This document shows positions 22,846-34,558 of a DNA stretch of 64,000 nt, one piece after another. How positions within the stretch are numbered: position 1 is the first letter of the stretch; each line of letters opens with the position of its first letter. The stretch comes from Eustoma russellianum (lineage: Eukaryota > Streptophyta > Magnoliopsida > Gentianales > Gentianaceae): NCBI GenBank assembly GCA_036186865.1, contig AP025042.1, positions 34,454,453 to 34,518,452 of the forward strand. Direction: 5' to 3'. The position numbers and the translations under genes are program-made. Under the pieces are notes generated by a model. That model worked only from the letters and a program-made list of their open reading frames with translations. It was not told the origin of the DNA and did no database searches.

Positions 22846-24886
22846 AACTTAGTCTTTTTTGGATCCGGAACTCTATAATAAGCTAAATAGCCCCAAACTC
22901 TAAGATAACTTAGATTTGATCTTTGTTTCTTCCATATTTTATATGGAGAAACCTTAAACTTCTTAGAAGGAATTCTATTATGAATATGACAAGCCGTTAA
23001 TAAGACTTCTCCCCATAAATTCTTTGGCAAACCAGAGTTTATTAACATTGCATTTAGCATGTCAGCTAAACTTCTATTCTGGATTTTTGATTTACTCAGC
23101 TTTTCTATTTTTGATTTCTTTCAGCCAAACCATTTTGTTGAGGTGTATATGGTGCACTTTTCTGGTGTATGATACCATTCTCCTCACATAATTGATTGAA
23201 TTCAAGAGAAAAGTATTCACCACCACAGTCACTTCTTAGAACTGTGATTTTCAATCCCAATTGATTTTCAACTTCCATTTTATAAACCTTGAACATGTCA
23301 AAGGCTTCATCTTTATGCCTTAACAAATATACATACGTATATCTGGAGGCATCATCAATGAAAGTTATGAAATATCGATTTCCAACTCGGGTCAAAACAC
23401 TGTTCAATTTACAAATTCTGAATGAACAAGTTCTAAGAGTTTTGTTTTCCTTTCCACTTTAGGAAATGGTTTCTTTGTCATTTTAGCTTGTATGCATATC
23501 TCACATGTTCTTTCATTTTCATCTTTATAAGAAATTAATGCTTGCTTAGACGTAAACTTAATTGTTGCACTACTTACATGCACAAGTCTATCATACCACA
23601 ATAAAAAAGAAGAATCAACAGAGTAAACACAAGCTATGGAATTTTTATTGATACTGAGTTTAAACATCCCATCACAAGAGTAACCCTTGCTAACAAAGAT
23701 CCCATTTTTGGACATTATAATTTTGTCCCCTCCATTACAATCTTGAATCCATTTCTACATACTAGACTAGCAGAAACGAGATTCTTAGAAATCTCGGGTA
23801 CATGTAGAACATTGATTAATAACAACTTCTTGCCAGAAGTAAAGCTTAATTCTACACTACCTTTTCCCAAGACTTTGATGGTGTTGCGGTTTCCCATTAG
23901 AACTTACTGGCTATCATCCACAACTTGATAGGTCTTGAAGAGAGTCCTATTGTTGCATACGTATACAGTCGCATCCGAATCGAACCACCAGTCATTTGTG
24001 ATTTCGTTCGTAGCCATATACAGCTTCATTACCATGCCAACATACAAACCGGCAACCATTGCTACCAATTAATCGGTTTCAATGTCTACCATATTTGCAT
24101 TGTTGACATTTTGGGAACCACCATACTGTTTTTGTTTCTTCCGAGTCCCTTTTTGCCATAGTTATAGCACCTCTTACATTTCTTGGAATTTTCTGCTTTG
24201 TCAACAGATTCAGACGATTCGGAGTTCTTCCGCTTATTTCCAATCCAATTCCCTGTTTTTCCTTTGACATAGTGCACTCTAGGTGCATCATCAGAAATGT
24301 GTCTTTTGACGAGACTTCTAGTCTCCTCTTCAATTCTCGAATGTTTCTGAAGTTGCTCAAGAGAAAAGGATTCAGTTGACTACAGTAATTTTTTTCTGTA
24401 GTCATTCCAACTAGGAGGAAGCTTTGCAATTATCCCGCCTACTTGTAATGCCTCAGAAACTTCCACACCCAACTCCTTGAGTTTAGAAACAATAACCTGC
24501 AACTCGTGCACTTGGTCCATGATTGATAAATTTTCAATCATCTTAAAATTAAAGTATTTCATCACTTGGAATTTGTCGGCGCTTTGCTTCTCATTGTTGT
24601 ACTTGAATTTCAAGGCGTTCTATATCTCCTTCTGTGATGTTGTTGTCGTGAACAGATTCTAGATACGATATGACAAGTTGTTGAGAATGTGTCCCCGGCA
24701 TAGGACCTCATCCTCTTGCCTTTTCCTCCAGGCGGCCTTCACCGCATCATCATCGTCTTCATGTGGAGTTGGCAACTCCTTGAGGTTTAGGTCTAAACAG
24801 TACCCAATTTGCAAAGCAGTGAGTAGGAATATCATCTTGTCCTTCCACCGCAAGAAATTCATGCCATCAAATCGATAAAGCTTCAT
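22846..24886 (-). pseudogene. Copia gag, protease and integrase (5' part of the split element)
   Basis: From 24886 on the minus strand there is Gag (MKLYRFDGMNFLRWKDKM; VHELQVIVSKLKELGVEV; LPPSWNDYRKKL), a decayed zinc knuckle (CKRCYNYGKKGLG, lacking the His and last Cys), a protease with a D-S-D site instead of D-S-G (about 23990), integrase zinc-binding region (23715-23404) and integrase core (FITFIDDASRYTYVY; SDCGGEYFS; TPQQNGLAERN; about 23375-23110). Frameshifts separate the gag blocks and integrase parts. Only about 50 bp lie between the LTR and the gag ATG, and no Met-tRNA primer site is visible there. Non-functional. Confidence 0.85.
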
Positions 24887-24938
24887 GCTCTGTTGATTCA
24901 GGAACGTCTCTGAATTTATCTAAAATATTCCTTTCAAT

Positions 24939-25665
24939 TGTTAGAAAATGGATACAAGAACAACAAGAAGAATGAGCAAAGTCAATGTCTTGAGGCGTGT
25001 ACAAACGCTATCCAAAAAGAATATTTGCCTCCACTAGTTGCTGCACGGTTGTAGACAAATTTCGTCCTAGGATACAATAGTCAACAAGATTTCAAACTTC
25101 AGCAATAATGAATGAAATCAAATGAACTTTCAAAACAATAGTGTATTAAGTAGGAAGAAGAACTTTTAATGCAATGACCAACTAGAAAACAAGATGTCCA
25201 GAAAAATGTGTTGTAACAGCCTTTTTGTAGGCTCTTAAACTCCATTCAGACGTTCATGGCCATTGCATAGTGATTGGATATGTCCTTTGGTGTATGAGTT
25301 GCAATTCTAGTGAAAAGTCACTTTTGTTGGCACATCGATCAATCGATGTCTCATAGTAAGCTTCAGCTTTTTATCCAAACCACTTCGATCGATCTATATC
25401 GAAGTCACATCGATCGATCTATGTCATCGATCTATGTTAGACAAAGAGTTTCAACTTTGCACCCAGGGTACATCGATTGGTCGAAGTCATCGATCTATGT
25501 GATCGATCTATATCTGGCAGAATACTCAACTTCATTTTCAAGCCACATGGATCGATCCAACTGAGACATGGATCGATCCATGTCATGAGCCATGCTATTC
25601 TTGTTTATTTAAACACCAATCCACATTCATTCTTCATCTCATTGTCTTTACAAACTATCATTACA
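24939..25665 (-). repeat. 5' LTR of the split copia
   Basis: It is 727 bp with TG (plus-strand left) and ACA (right) ends and matches 11372-12025. It holds more copies of a CATCGATCGATCTATGTC-like motif (about 25335-25580) than the other LTR. Confidence 0.9.
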
Positions 25666-25670
25666 GTCGC

Positions 25671-25904
25671 TCAATGCCTTGCCTTTTCGCCTCGTCGATG
25701 ACCTCGAGTGGACAAGTCTAGAGCCCACCTACGTAACGGTGATGGACGCCACTTTTTCACAAAATGCATGGAGCAAGAAATCTTTCCTTGATGTTCTTTC
25801 TTTCTTCCTCTTTTGCGACCACAAATTTGATCCAGGAGCCAACTAATGGGGAACTCACCTCTCTCTTTTCCTACAGAAGAAATATCCCAAACATGCAGCT
25901 GCTT
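25671..25904. other. Unassigned sequence between two copia insertions
   Basis: This is the right flank of the split copia and the left flank of the next one. A 92-codon minus-strand reading (25949-25671) spans it and enters the neighbouring LTR. It contains basic clusters (GRKRGRKKE) but no domain I recognise. The counterpart flank is at 11366 and leftwards. Confidence 0.3.
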
Positions 25905-25909
25905 AAAAA

Positions 25910-26173
25910 TAAAGGAACAATCAATACTTTGAAGGTTAGAAGAATCCAACGTAAGAAGAACACCTTAAAAGTGCTAAAATATTCAATCCTTCATTACTTT
26001 AAACATTTTACAATATGCAGTATATATACATCCATTTGTGGACTTGATGTCCAACGGCTATAAGCAGTAAAAGTAACTCTGTGGTAGTCTAATCTCTAAT
26101 AACGGCTATAAATGAGAAGAATATAAAATAATCACTATACTATATACAATACTTTATACACTACATTTCTACA
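25910..26173 (-). repeat. 3' LTR of the gap-containing copia
   Basis: It is 264 bp, ends ..TTTCTACA (TGTAGAAATG on the minus strand) and directly follows the polypurine tract. The segment at about 25950-25975 is replaced by a different sequence in the partner LTR. Confidence 0.85.
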
Positions 26174-27549
26174 CTCCCCCTCAAGCTAGGTGTGTATATA
26201 TTAATACAACCAAGCTTGGATAACAATCGTTGAAATAAGCCAGGAGAGACTAACTTAGTAAGTAAGTCAGCTAACTGCTCAGTTGATGGAATGTGTTGAA
26301 GTTGAAGAGATTGATCCTCTAGTTTTTTTTCGAATAAAATGCCGATNNNNNNNNNNNNNNNNNNNNNNNNNNNNNNNNNNNNNNNNNNNNNNNNNNNNNN
26401 NNNNNNNNNNNNNNNNNNNNNNNNNNNNNNNNNNNNNNNNNNNNNNNNNNNNNNNNNNNNNNNNNNNNNNNNNNNNNNNNNNNNNNNNNNNNNNNNNNNN
26501 NNNNNNNNNNNNNNNNNNNNNNNNNNNNNNNNNNNNNNNNNNNNNNNNNNNNNNNNNNNNNNNNNNNNNNNNNNNNNNNNNNNNNNNNNNNNNNNNNNNN
26601 NNNNNNNNNNNNNNNNNNNNNNNNNNNNNNNNNNNNNNNNNNNNNNNNNNNNNNNNNNNNNNNNNNNNNNNNNNNNNNNNNNNNNNNNNNNNNNNNNNNN
26701 NNNNNNNNNNNNNNNNNNNNNNNNNNNNNNNNNNNNNNNNNNNNNNNNNNNNNNNNNNNNNNNNNNNNNNNNNNNNNNNNNNNNNNNNNNNNNNNNNNNN
26801 NNNNNNNNNNNNNNNNNNNNNNNNNNNNNNNNNNNNNNNNNNNNNNNNNNNNNNNNNNNNNNNNNNNNNNNNNNNNNNNNNNNNNNNNNNNNNNNNNNNN
26901 NNNNNNNNNNNNNNNNNNNNNNNNNNNNNNNNNNNNNNNNNNNNNNNNNNNNNNNNNNNNNNNNNNNNNNNNNNNNNNNNNNNNNNNNNNNNNNNNNNNN
27001 NNNNNNNNNNNNNNNNNNNNNNNNNNNNNNNNNNNNNNNNNNNNNNNNNNNNNNNNNNNNNNNNNNNNNNNNNNNNNNNNNNNNNNNNNNNNNNNNNNNN
27101 NNNNNNNNNNNNNNNNNNNNNNNNNNNNNNNNNNNNNNNNNNNNNNNNNNNNNNNNNNNNNNNNNNNNNNNNNNNNNNNNNNNNNNNNNNNNNNNNNNNN
27201 NNNNNNNNNNNNNNNNNNNNNNNNNNNNNNNNNNNNNNNNNACAAGTCTAGCTTTATACCTATTAAGAGATCCATCAGAGTTGTATTTTAGGGAAAAAAC
27301 CCACTTACAACCTACTGGTTTTTGATCTGCTGAAACTGGTACTAACTCCCAGGTTTCATTCCTGATTAAGGCAGTCATCTCATCCTGAATAGCATGTTTC
27401 CAATTCTTATCATTCATGGCATCATTTATACTTGTTGGAATAATCTGTTGATCTAGACTTACTGTAAATGCTCTAAAAACGGGAGACAACTTACTGTAGT
27501 TAACAACCAAATTTATAGGATGCTTAGTTGAACACAACTCAGTTTTCAA
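26174..27549 (-). pseudogene. Copia reverse transcriptase start and RNase H end flanking a gap
   Basis: 27549-27242 encodes the start of the reverse transcriptase region (HAIQDEMTALIRNETWELVP, GCKWVFSLKYNSDGSLNRYKARL). 26346-26174 encodes the polyprotein end (LQLQHIPSTEQLADLLTK..SPGLFQRLLSKLG). Positions 26347-27241 are 895 undetermined bases. A full reverse transcriptase plus RNase H would need over 1.2 kb, so the gap may be mis-sized or the element internally deleted. Confidence 0.75.
26347..27241. other. Assembly gap (895 N)
   Basis: Undetermined bases inside the copia polymerase region. No content can be described. Confidence 0.99.
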
Positions 27550-27799
27550 GAGTCTATGAAAAGGAGTTTTTGTACTCTCACGTATGCCTTTCCTTAATGC
27601 AATAGGTAGATCAGAAAATTCCTTTAGATTAGTTTTGTCTATGATTCAATAATAGGTGATGAACAATCAGATGACCCCAAAATTGTCCCAGTAAGATTCG
27701 GAGTACCTGAAACATTCTGAGTTCTCCCCCTCCGAGAATATACCTGGACAATTGGAGGCAACTGTTCCCGTATAGCTTCTGGATGCTCAACTCTTTCAG

Positions 27800-28797
27800 T
27801 CATATGGTCATTCGGTGCCAGATCCTGTGGTGGAGATGATTCATAGGTCCCTTCTTCTGCTGAACTGATTTCCTGTGGTTATTGACCTTTCTGTGAACAC
27901 CCTTCTTCAGTTCCCCCCATAGTTGAGATGTCAATGATGCTCCAAAAATTATCTGTGCAGATACTTGACTGACTAGATTGAGAATTAGACAGATAATAGG
28001 AAGTATCTTCATCAAAAACAACATCCAGAGTAGTAAATATTTTCCTATTGATAGGACAAAAACATTTATAACCTTTTTGAGTGCCAGAATACCCTATGAA
28101 TATGCATTTAACTGATCTCTTGTCTAATTTTCCCCTACTATGAGACTGCAAATATACGTATACCACACATCCAAAAATTCTAAAGGGAAGTTCAGACAAT
28201 AACAAACAGTTAGGATAAGCACTTAACAGCTTCTGCCTAGGACTCATATATCCAAGCATTCTAGATGGCATTCTATTTATCAAGTAAGTAGCAGTCAACA
28301 CTGCTTCTCCCCAAAGATATTTAGGTACATTCATAGTAAACATAATGGATCTAGCAATTCCAAGAATGTGTCTATGTTTCCTCTCAGCAACACCATTCTG
28401 CTGAGGGGTATAGACATTAGAAGTCTGATGATATATCCCTTTTTCAGCAAGAAAAGATTTAACTTCAGCATCAAGATACTCACTCCCATTATCTGACCTA
28501 AAGGTCTTGATTACCTCATTGAACTGATTCTGAATAAGAGATACAAACATTTTAAAGATCTTGGGGTAATTCAGATTTCTGTTTCATTAAATATACCCAA
28601 GTCATACGGGTATGATCATCAACAAAGATAACGAACCATCTACTCCCATTCACATTGAGAACCCCAGAGGGTCCCCAAATATCTGAGTGATCAGATTAAA
28701 CGGTTTACTACCTTTAAAACCTTTTGCAGGATAAGACACTCTAGTCTGTTTTGCAAACATACAAGTTTCACACTTAAGAATACTAAGATTCACATCC
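27800..28797 (-). pseudogene. Copia integrase core and C-terminal region
   Basis: Minus strand: a zinc-binding tail (CETCMFAKQTR, about 28775-28740), then core FRSDNGSEYLDAEVKSFLAEKGI (about 28500) with TPQQNGVAERKHRHILG and the downstream GYMSPRQKLL, FGCVVYVYLQSHSRGKLDKR and CIFIGYSGTQKGYKCFCP blocks. A frameshift near 28555 separates the first core Asp region from the rest. Family knowledge: the D-D-E integrase joins element cDNA to chromosomal DNA. Confidence 0.8.
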
Positions 28798-29710
28798 TTA
28801 AACCAGATCAGGCCTCAGCTTTTTTTGATACACAAAATTTGGATGCCCTAGCCGTTTATGCCATAACAAAATAAGATCTATTCTAGAATTTCTGTTATCT
28901 ATTCTAAGAACAGACACGTTGTTCACAAAAGAATAAATACTAGAATAGTTCTCAAAAACTTCTGGCTGCTGCTGATCTTCCAAAACATACAGACCCCCAC
29001 ACTGTTTAGCAAATCCAATCTTCGCCTTCATCATCCTCTCCTTCAGGGAATTCTCCTGAAAGCAAGGAGAGGAAGGGAAGAAATAGCATTTAGAAGGAGA
29101 AAGAAGTGTGAGACAGTTATTGTCTATCATAAGTTTTCTCACAGAGATTAAATTGCAGTTCAGTTGTGGAACATGCAGTACATTCTTAAGTGTGAGCTGG
29201 TCAGACAAACAAATATTTCCACTGCCTACAATTTTAACATGTTGACCATTTGCAACTTTAACTTCCTGAGAGTAAGGAAAACACATATATGACTCAAGAA
29301 TACTTCGATCAAAAGTCATGTGATGAGTTGCTCCAGAGTCAACAATCCATGATTTTAACTTACCTACGTTACCTGCACTAGCCATAGTGGCCATGATCTG
29401 ATTTGTAGATGTCTGAGTCCTCTGACTCTCTAGGACCTTCAAGACTGCATCAAGTTGTGCTGGTGTGAAGATGGTTTCAGGATTACTTTGCACATTTACC
29501 TCAGCTGTTGCAACTCTTGGTTGCTTCCATGAATCAGTACTTGACCTCCATGAGTTACTAGAATCTGACTTTCCAGAAGATCCCTGCTTAAAATTATTAT
29601 TTTTGAAAAATGAAGCAGGTGGCTTCACAGTGCTACCTGGTCGTCTGTAGCATTCTTCAATCAGATGGTCATTCCTTTGGCAGTATCTACAATACTTTTT
29701 TGTATAATTA
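28798..29710 (-). CDS. Copia zinc knuckle and protease
   Basis: Minus strand: CCHC knuckle CRYCQRNDHLIEEC (about 29685-29645), a Ser/Lys-rich linker, then protease with an intact site WIVDSGATHHMTFD (about 29350), KVANGQHVKIVGSG, LKNVLHVPQLNCNLISVRKL, and the integrase-type LWHKRLGHPNF start. It is separated from the gag body upstream by a one-base frame change near 29710. The protease would cut the polyprotein in the virus-like particle. Confidence 0.75.
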
Positions 29711-30511
29711 CCAGATCCAGATTTCTTTGATGCAAGAAAACACCTCTTTCTCCTTTTCTACCGTTTTTGAGCTAAGTGCTGATGATTCAGATGACAGATT
29801 TGTGGAACTAGACCCCATCATTACTTTCAATCTGCTTTCCTCTTGTCTGATTTCAGAGAAAGCAGCATTGATAGTAGGTAATGGTTTTGAACCAAGAACA
29901 CGGCTTCTGACTGCATCATAATCTTTGTGCAGTCCAGACAAGAATCCAAAAATCCTTTTAGTTTCTTTAATAGTACGAAACAATTTTTCATCTTTGGTAC
30001 AGCTCCATTGATACTCCTCCAAAGAGTCTATCTGCTGCCAAACTTGAGACAGACTGCTAAAATACTTGCTAACAGTCTGGTCTCCTTGCTTTACATCCTT
30101 AAGCTGAGCCTCTAGCTCATAAAGCTCCGAAATATTATCACGTTTGGAGAACATCTCCTTTGTAGCAGTCCATATACTAGCTGTAGTTTGATGAAGCATA
30201 AAAGTATTGCTCACCTCTAGAATCATTGAGCCAAGTAACCACGACATTATCATAGAATTCTCTGCCTCCCAGGTGGCAAACTTTTCATCAGTTTCAGAAG
30301 GTATAACCATTTTCTCGGACAAGTACTCCTTCTTACCCCTACCAACAATAAAAAGCTCCACAGCTCTGCTCCAGGGTAAGAAGTTGTTTCCGTTCAACTT
30401 TTGGTTAGTAATTGTGACAGGAGTTGAATCAACAATGGAACCCATGCTAGGTCCAGTTGCTGATTTCTCTCCAACTCCAGAAGTAACTGTTTCTCCGCTT
30501 TGTTCAGCCAT
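29711..30511 (-). CDS. Copia Gag (N-terminal body)
   Basis: It begins MAEQSGETVTSGVGEKSATG and contains ITNQKLNGNNFLPWSRAVEL, SMIMSWLLGSMILEVSNTF, LYELEAQLKDVKQGDQTVSKYF and RIFGFLSGLHKDYDAVRSRV, the usual copia Gag segments, in about 260 residues. The frame runs off before the zinc knuckle because of a one-base shift near 29710. The start codon is well placed after a ~900-bp leader. Confidence 0.8.
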
Positions 30512-31415
30512 GCAAGTTACTGACTTGTTAGATTTCAGTAAGTATTTCCAGAAAAGATGAAAAATTTGAACTGATCTGAAATGTTGTGAGGAGAACGAAA
30601 AGAGTTGGAGTCTAGATCTGAGTTATAGAAGTGTGGATAAGAAAGAGAAGAAATAGAGATTTACAAAGCGTACTTCAAATCTTGAAGATAAATGGGAAAA
30701 GATCTGTGAGATAAAGTTGAAGTGATAGATCCCTGCTCCGCCGTTTGGAAGAGAAAGGATCTGAGTAAAAATGATTTCAGACCGCCTTGAATCCAGATAG
30801 GAGAAAGAGGTGCAGCAGTAGGAAGAATGATAGAAAAGACAGAAATTCGGCTGATTATCACTTTGAGTAAAGCAGCTTCAGAAACAAATGTTTATTTAAT
30901 GTCTCTTGAGAAACGGGTCTTTGCAAATTGAGGCAATAGAAGTTGGTGACCAGCTGGCGTTTTTTCCCTTATTTATTTATGTAATATACATGCACAGTAT
31001 ACACGTATCCGAAGAATTTAAAGTGGTGATACACTTATGAATTTAACAGAACCTCTAGATATTTCTAAACAGAAGTAACGGAAAATTTTAACAGAAGAAA
31101 AAATAGTTTTTTTATTATTACAAAAAATACTCCCTTTAGAGAATAGAATATCGTCTTCAACCTGTTCTTCTTCAACCTTTCCAAGGACCCCTGTGTCAGT
31201 CTAGGTTCCAGTAAGCAATTTTCCCAGAATGCTACCAACCTTGATGGCTTGAAGTTGAGGAGATGTAATTGTTTGAGAGTCAGAGAATGTTACTCAAGGT
31301 ATTTTACTCGTCTGAGATTTTTCAGTTTAGAGCAGAGAAATGGATCAAGTAGCAAAGAAGATATTTCAGATGAATGCTTGATAGATCTGAAATAGATTGT
31401 TGTCAGTTGTATGCG

Positions 31416-31427
31416 GCTCTGATACCA
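31416..31427 (-). promoter_or_regulatory. Primer-binding site, initiator Met-tRNA type
   Basis: It reads TGGTATCAGAGC on the minus strand, directly after the 5' LTR; a perfect match to the usual copia primer site. Confidence 0.9.
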
Positions 31428-31698
31428 TAAAGAAACAATCAATACTTTGAAGGTTAGAAGAATCCAAAATTGGACTTGATGTCCAATACTTTGAGGTGCT
31501 AAAATATTCAATCCTTCATTACTTTAAACAGTTTACAATATGCAGTATATATACATCCATTTGTGGACTTGATGTCCAACGGCTATAAGCAGTAAAAGTA
31601 ACTCTGTGGTAGTCTAATCTCTAATAACGGCTATAAATGAGAAGAATATAAAATAATCACTATACTATATACAATACTTTATACACTAGATTTCTACC
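31428..31698 (-). repeat. 5' LTR of the gap-containing copia
   Basis: It is 271 bp, with a slightly decayed right terminus (CTACC). It contains an extra copy of the gGACTTGATGTCCAA motif near 31470-31485 that also occurs at about 31567-31582. Confidence 0.85.
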
Positions 31699-31703
31699 AA
31701 AAA

Positions 31704-32332
31704 TATGCCATTGTAGGTTAATACGTTGCTGTGCATCCAAACATGGAGACAATATGCAAGGTGTCTTAATAAATTGGATGACATGTCGGGGGCATATAAT
31801 CCTTAATTTACACGTGGAAGAAGATTATATCCGAACGTGTTTAACTGGCACATGGTACCTTATCGGTTTGTTCAAATTTACTCCGGGTTTTCACCCCTCA
31901 CAAGACATCTCTATTGTTACAGCATGGATTTTAGCGTAGCATTGCGTGAACATGAGTCAAAATTCATCCTATAAGTCAAGACTTGATCATAGAGTTCTAG
32001 AGTACTTAGATTTCCGCATTATGAAACTGGCTTTAGTTGAAGAGGGTACTTGGATGCTTCTAAAAAGGTAATCTTTCCTTTTCTTTTCCAGTTACAAACA
32101 TTTCAACTCCTCTATTCCATGACAGATAGTTGTTCTCATTCAACTTATCGTTAGTAACCATGATTTCAGCTACCTCAAAAGAACTTGAATTAGAGGTTGC
32201 AGACGATGTTCCTGACGTTTCAAGAACAGAGGTTGTCTATGTCTCTCTAATATTTGAACCCATCTCTAACAAACGATTTTACAAGAAATGTAAAGCTAAA
32301 ATTACAAACAATTGCTTATGACTCTGATACCA
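31704..32332 (-). pseudogene. Copia gag start and primer-binding site, relic
   Basis: On the minus strand, about 32165-32085 reads VTNDKLNENNYLSWNRGVEMF, a copia Gag N-terminal segment akin to that of the neighbouring element. 32321-32332 is TGGTATCAGAGT, a Met-tRNA primer site. The rest of the gag (31704-32080) is decayed. This relic is cut on its left by the 25910-31698 insertion. Confidence 0.7.
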
Positions 32333-32850
32333 AAAAAGAACTTGAAGACATTATTCATCAATAAGAGAGTTTAAATATACAAGTGTAATCCTTTTTATAG
32401 GTGGTGTAAAAACCTCTAACGGCTAGTTAATTTCTAATTTTAATGGCTATTCTTACAATTTCAAGACTGACGACGACTATGTACAGTGACAACTTTGTTT
32501 TCTACAGCACCACTGAGATGGTTATGTATCTAAGTGTTTCTGCTCGGCGTCTATGATCCGCTCAGCATCTGTATTCTGCACATTGAAATGGTGATGTATC
32601 TAAGTTTTTCTGCTTGGCGTCTGTGTTCAGCTTAGCATCTGTGTCCTGCTCATCATTAACATTAGGACAATTTCTTCTATGCATGTCTCCGCCTCATCAA
32701 CTCGTCTCAACACTTCATCATCTTTATTAGATGACTTCATCTCGTTATCTCGACTCAGCACTTCATCTCTTTATTGAATGCCTTCACCTCGTTATCTTGG
32801 GTTGGCACTTCTTCTCTTCAAGCTATACATTTCACCAAAATTGATACATG
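32333..32850 (-). mobile_element. Probable LTR of the relic copia, with internal 69-bp direct repeat
   Basis: It follows a primer site and includes a possible transcript-start region (ctttttataggtgg, ~32390). A direct repeat 'atgg.tatgtatctaagt.tttctgc..ggcgtct' starts at about 32518 and 32587. No second LTR was found, so the outer border near 32850 is a guess. Confidence 0.5.
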
Positions 32851-33414
32851 ATGCGGAAAGAGAAAAACTTCACATGAATTTCGATGACATCTTAATCCAA
32901 TAATCCAATCAAGTTCGATATAACGTCACTAATTTCAGAGGAGTTGACTGTATACATAAGTGGGTATAAATATTAAATTGTAAAACCCACAGAAAGTTCG
33001 ATCTAATTAAATTTGTTTGGGCCGGGTTGTTCTGGATGTGAGACAAGCAAGAATACTAAATTATAAAACTGGAAGCTAGAAGGGGGTAGGGTTTGGGTTT
33101 GACAAAAATGACATGACGGTCAAATGTGATTTAGGAGGTCCAATGTTTAATCTTCCATTGTAATGTTCAAGTATTTGGCTAATTTTATTTTTTCTATCTT
33201 TTTGTTAAATTGTGAAAACCTTATCTATCTCCTGCACACACATACACATACATAAGTGTAACAGTGATAAAATGCATGTACATCGGATACGAATTACTCT
33301 TATAATTTATCAATACACTGTTCGTGCTTAGATACTTAAGAGTTAATTGTAATGTTTGCAAATATAAAGAAAGAAGAGGAGGAAGAGAGTACAAAAAGAA
33401 CCAGTAGCAGCATC
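32851..33414. other. Intergenic DNA, nothing recognised
   Basis: AT-rich sequence without convincing coding or repeat structure. Confidence 0.5.
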
Positions 33415-33419
33415 TTTAA

Positions 33420-33665
33420 CAACAATATTACTCCATTGTCTTAGAAGCTTCAGTCTATGGCAGGGTACATGAAGGTCAGATGTATGCAACCATACACATG
33501 TGTTAGAAACACACAGAGGTTGTTTCCCGATAACTCATAATGAAATTGCATCAAACTGCATCGATCAACTGCTACTTCATAATATAAGGAGCACAGGCAA
33601 TTTAGTGAGTCATTTTGTTTTATTACATCATATTCTAAAATGAAGTAAGAGTTAACTTCTAGAGG
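33420..33665 (-). mobile_element. SINE-like repeat, copy A
   Basis: It matches the reverse complement of about 35035-35275 over some 220 bp (shared 'ggtcagatgtatgcaaccata', 'acacacagaggttgtttc', 'ttagtgagtcatttt'). A short aacaacaat tract at its left end mirrors the ttgttgttg tail of copy B, placing its 3' end to the left. A tRNA-derived promoter was not identified, so SINE is an inference from length, tail and copy behaviour. Confidence 0.55.
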
Positions 33666-34151
33666 AATGATCTTCGAGTTGTGTAAAATGGTTGTTCAGT
33701 TAGCTTAAGCAGATAATTGCAAGCGACGTGCTTACATAAACGCTTCCATTTATGTTTTAATTTTTATACCCTAACTTTTGCCACCAATTCTTCATTTCGC
33801 CTTGACCTAACAAATACTTAAACACTGTACACTCTTTACACGGGGTTTGTTTTTTGAATTATAATAAATGAAAACAATTTACCAAACTTTCTACCAAAAT
33901 GGTGGGGGAAAAGGTTTCGTGGTCTATTGTCTATCATCATTAGAATAATGATACATTTTTAATTTTAACTTGTACTATCAATTAAATTTTTCAAAGGAAA
34001 TAAATATCATCATTTTAAAATAGTAGAACAGAGAGAATGTGAAGATTTTTTTTATATATAAAATGCTGGAAGAGCGTTTGGCTAAAAATACGAAAAGGAT
34101 AAGATGACGAGGTAACGTATATGTTGTCCGAGCACTTATAACATTAGTGTT

Positions 34152-34540
34152 AAGAGCGGCAAACAAGTCGTATTTAGTATTTTTCGGCTTTTGGATATCA
34201 AAGTACCAAACTCATACCTGATTCGTTTTCTTCGCGTGTACACATACCCAAACTTGTACATGTCAGGTTTCGTGTCATGTATCAGGTTTACCCACAAACT
34301 TGGCAAGTACAAATATTTCAGGTTGTGTTCGGGTCATTTCATTTATTTTTCATGTTTCGTGTATTTTACAGGTTTCATGTATTTAAACTGACTACTGTTA
34401 CAAACCTCAAAGAACCATGCTTTCTCTCCAACTAAATTTCAATTTTTCAAAAACAAATAAGGAAGATCACTCAAACTGCATTAAATGGTTAATTGCTAAA
34501 ATTAGACTAAACATAAATACATTCCATAAAAAGCAGATCT
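34152..34540. other. AT-rich intergenic sequence with CAGGTTT/ACCTGA motifs
   Basis: No gene seen. It contains repeated 'acatacccaaac..gtcaggttt' words resembling those at 35400-35560 in opposite orientation. Possible left part of a non-autonomous DNA element (see findings). Confidence 0.3.
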
Positions 34541-34558
34541 AACAAACAACCCAGTTCA

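Larger units (their letters stand above)
11372..25665 (-). mobile_element. Ty1/copia retrotransposon (minus), split by a nested element
   Basis: Related LTRs at 11372-12025 (3') and 24939-25665 (5') bound a minus-strand copia. The 5-bp duplication GTCGC lies at 11367-11371 and 25666-25670. Domain order on the minus strand is gag, protease, integrase (24886 to 22846), then integrase tail, reverse transcriptase and RNase H (14461 to 12546), the standard copia order. The interruption at 14462-22840 is a later insertion with its own duplication. Internal reading frames carry several frameshifts, so the element is dead. The 3' LTR terminus has decayed (GG for TG on the plus strand). Confidence 0.92.
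25910..31698 (-). mobile_element. Ty1/copia retrotransposon (minus) with assembly gap
   Basis: LTRs at 25910-26173 and 31428-31698 share 'aaag.aacaatcaatactttgaaggttagaagaatcca' and the whole second half. The duplication AAAAA flanks them (25905-25909 and 31699-31703), a weak marker because it is homopolymeric. On the minus strand the order is primer site, a ~900-bp leader, gag, protease, integrase, reverse transcriptase (mostly within the gap) and RNase H end, then polypurine tract GCTTGAGGGGGAG at about 26174-26186. The LTRs differ by one replaced segment. Frameshifts are few, so this is among the less decayed elements. Confidence 0.88.

Noticed and set aside
26283..27325. Long open frames of 318-328 codons across the gap
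   Set aside because: They consist almost entirely of undetermined bases.
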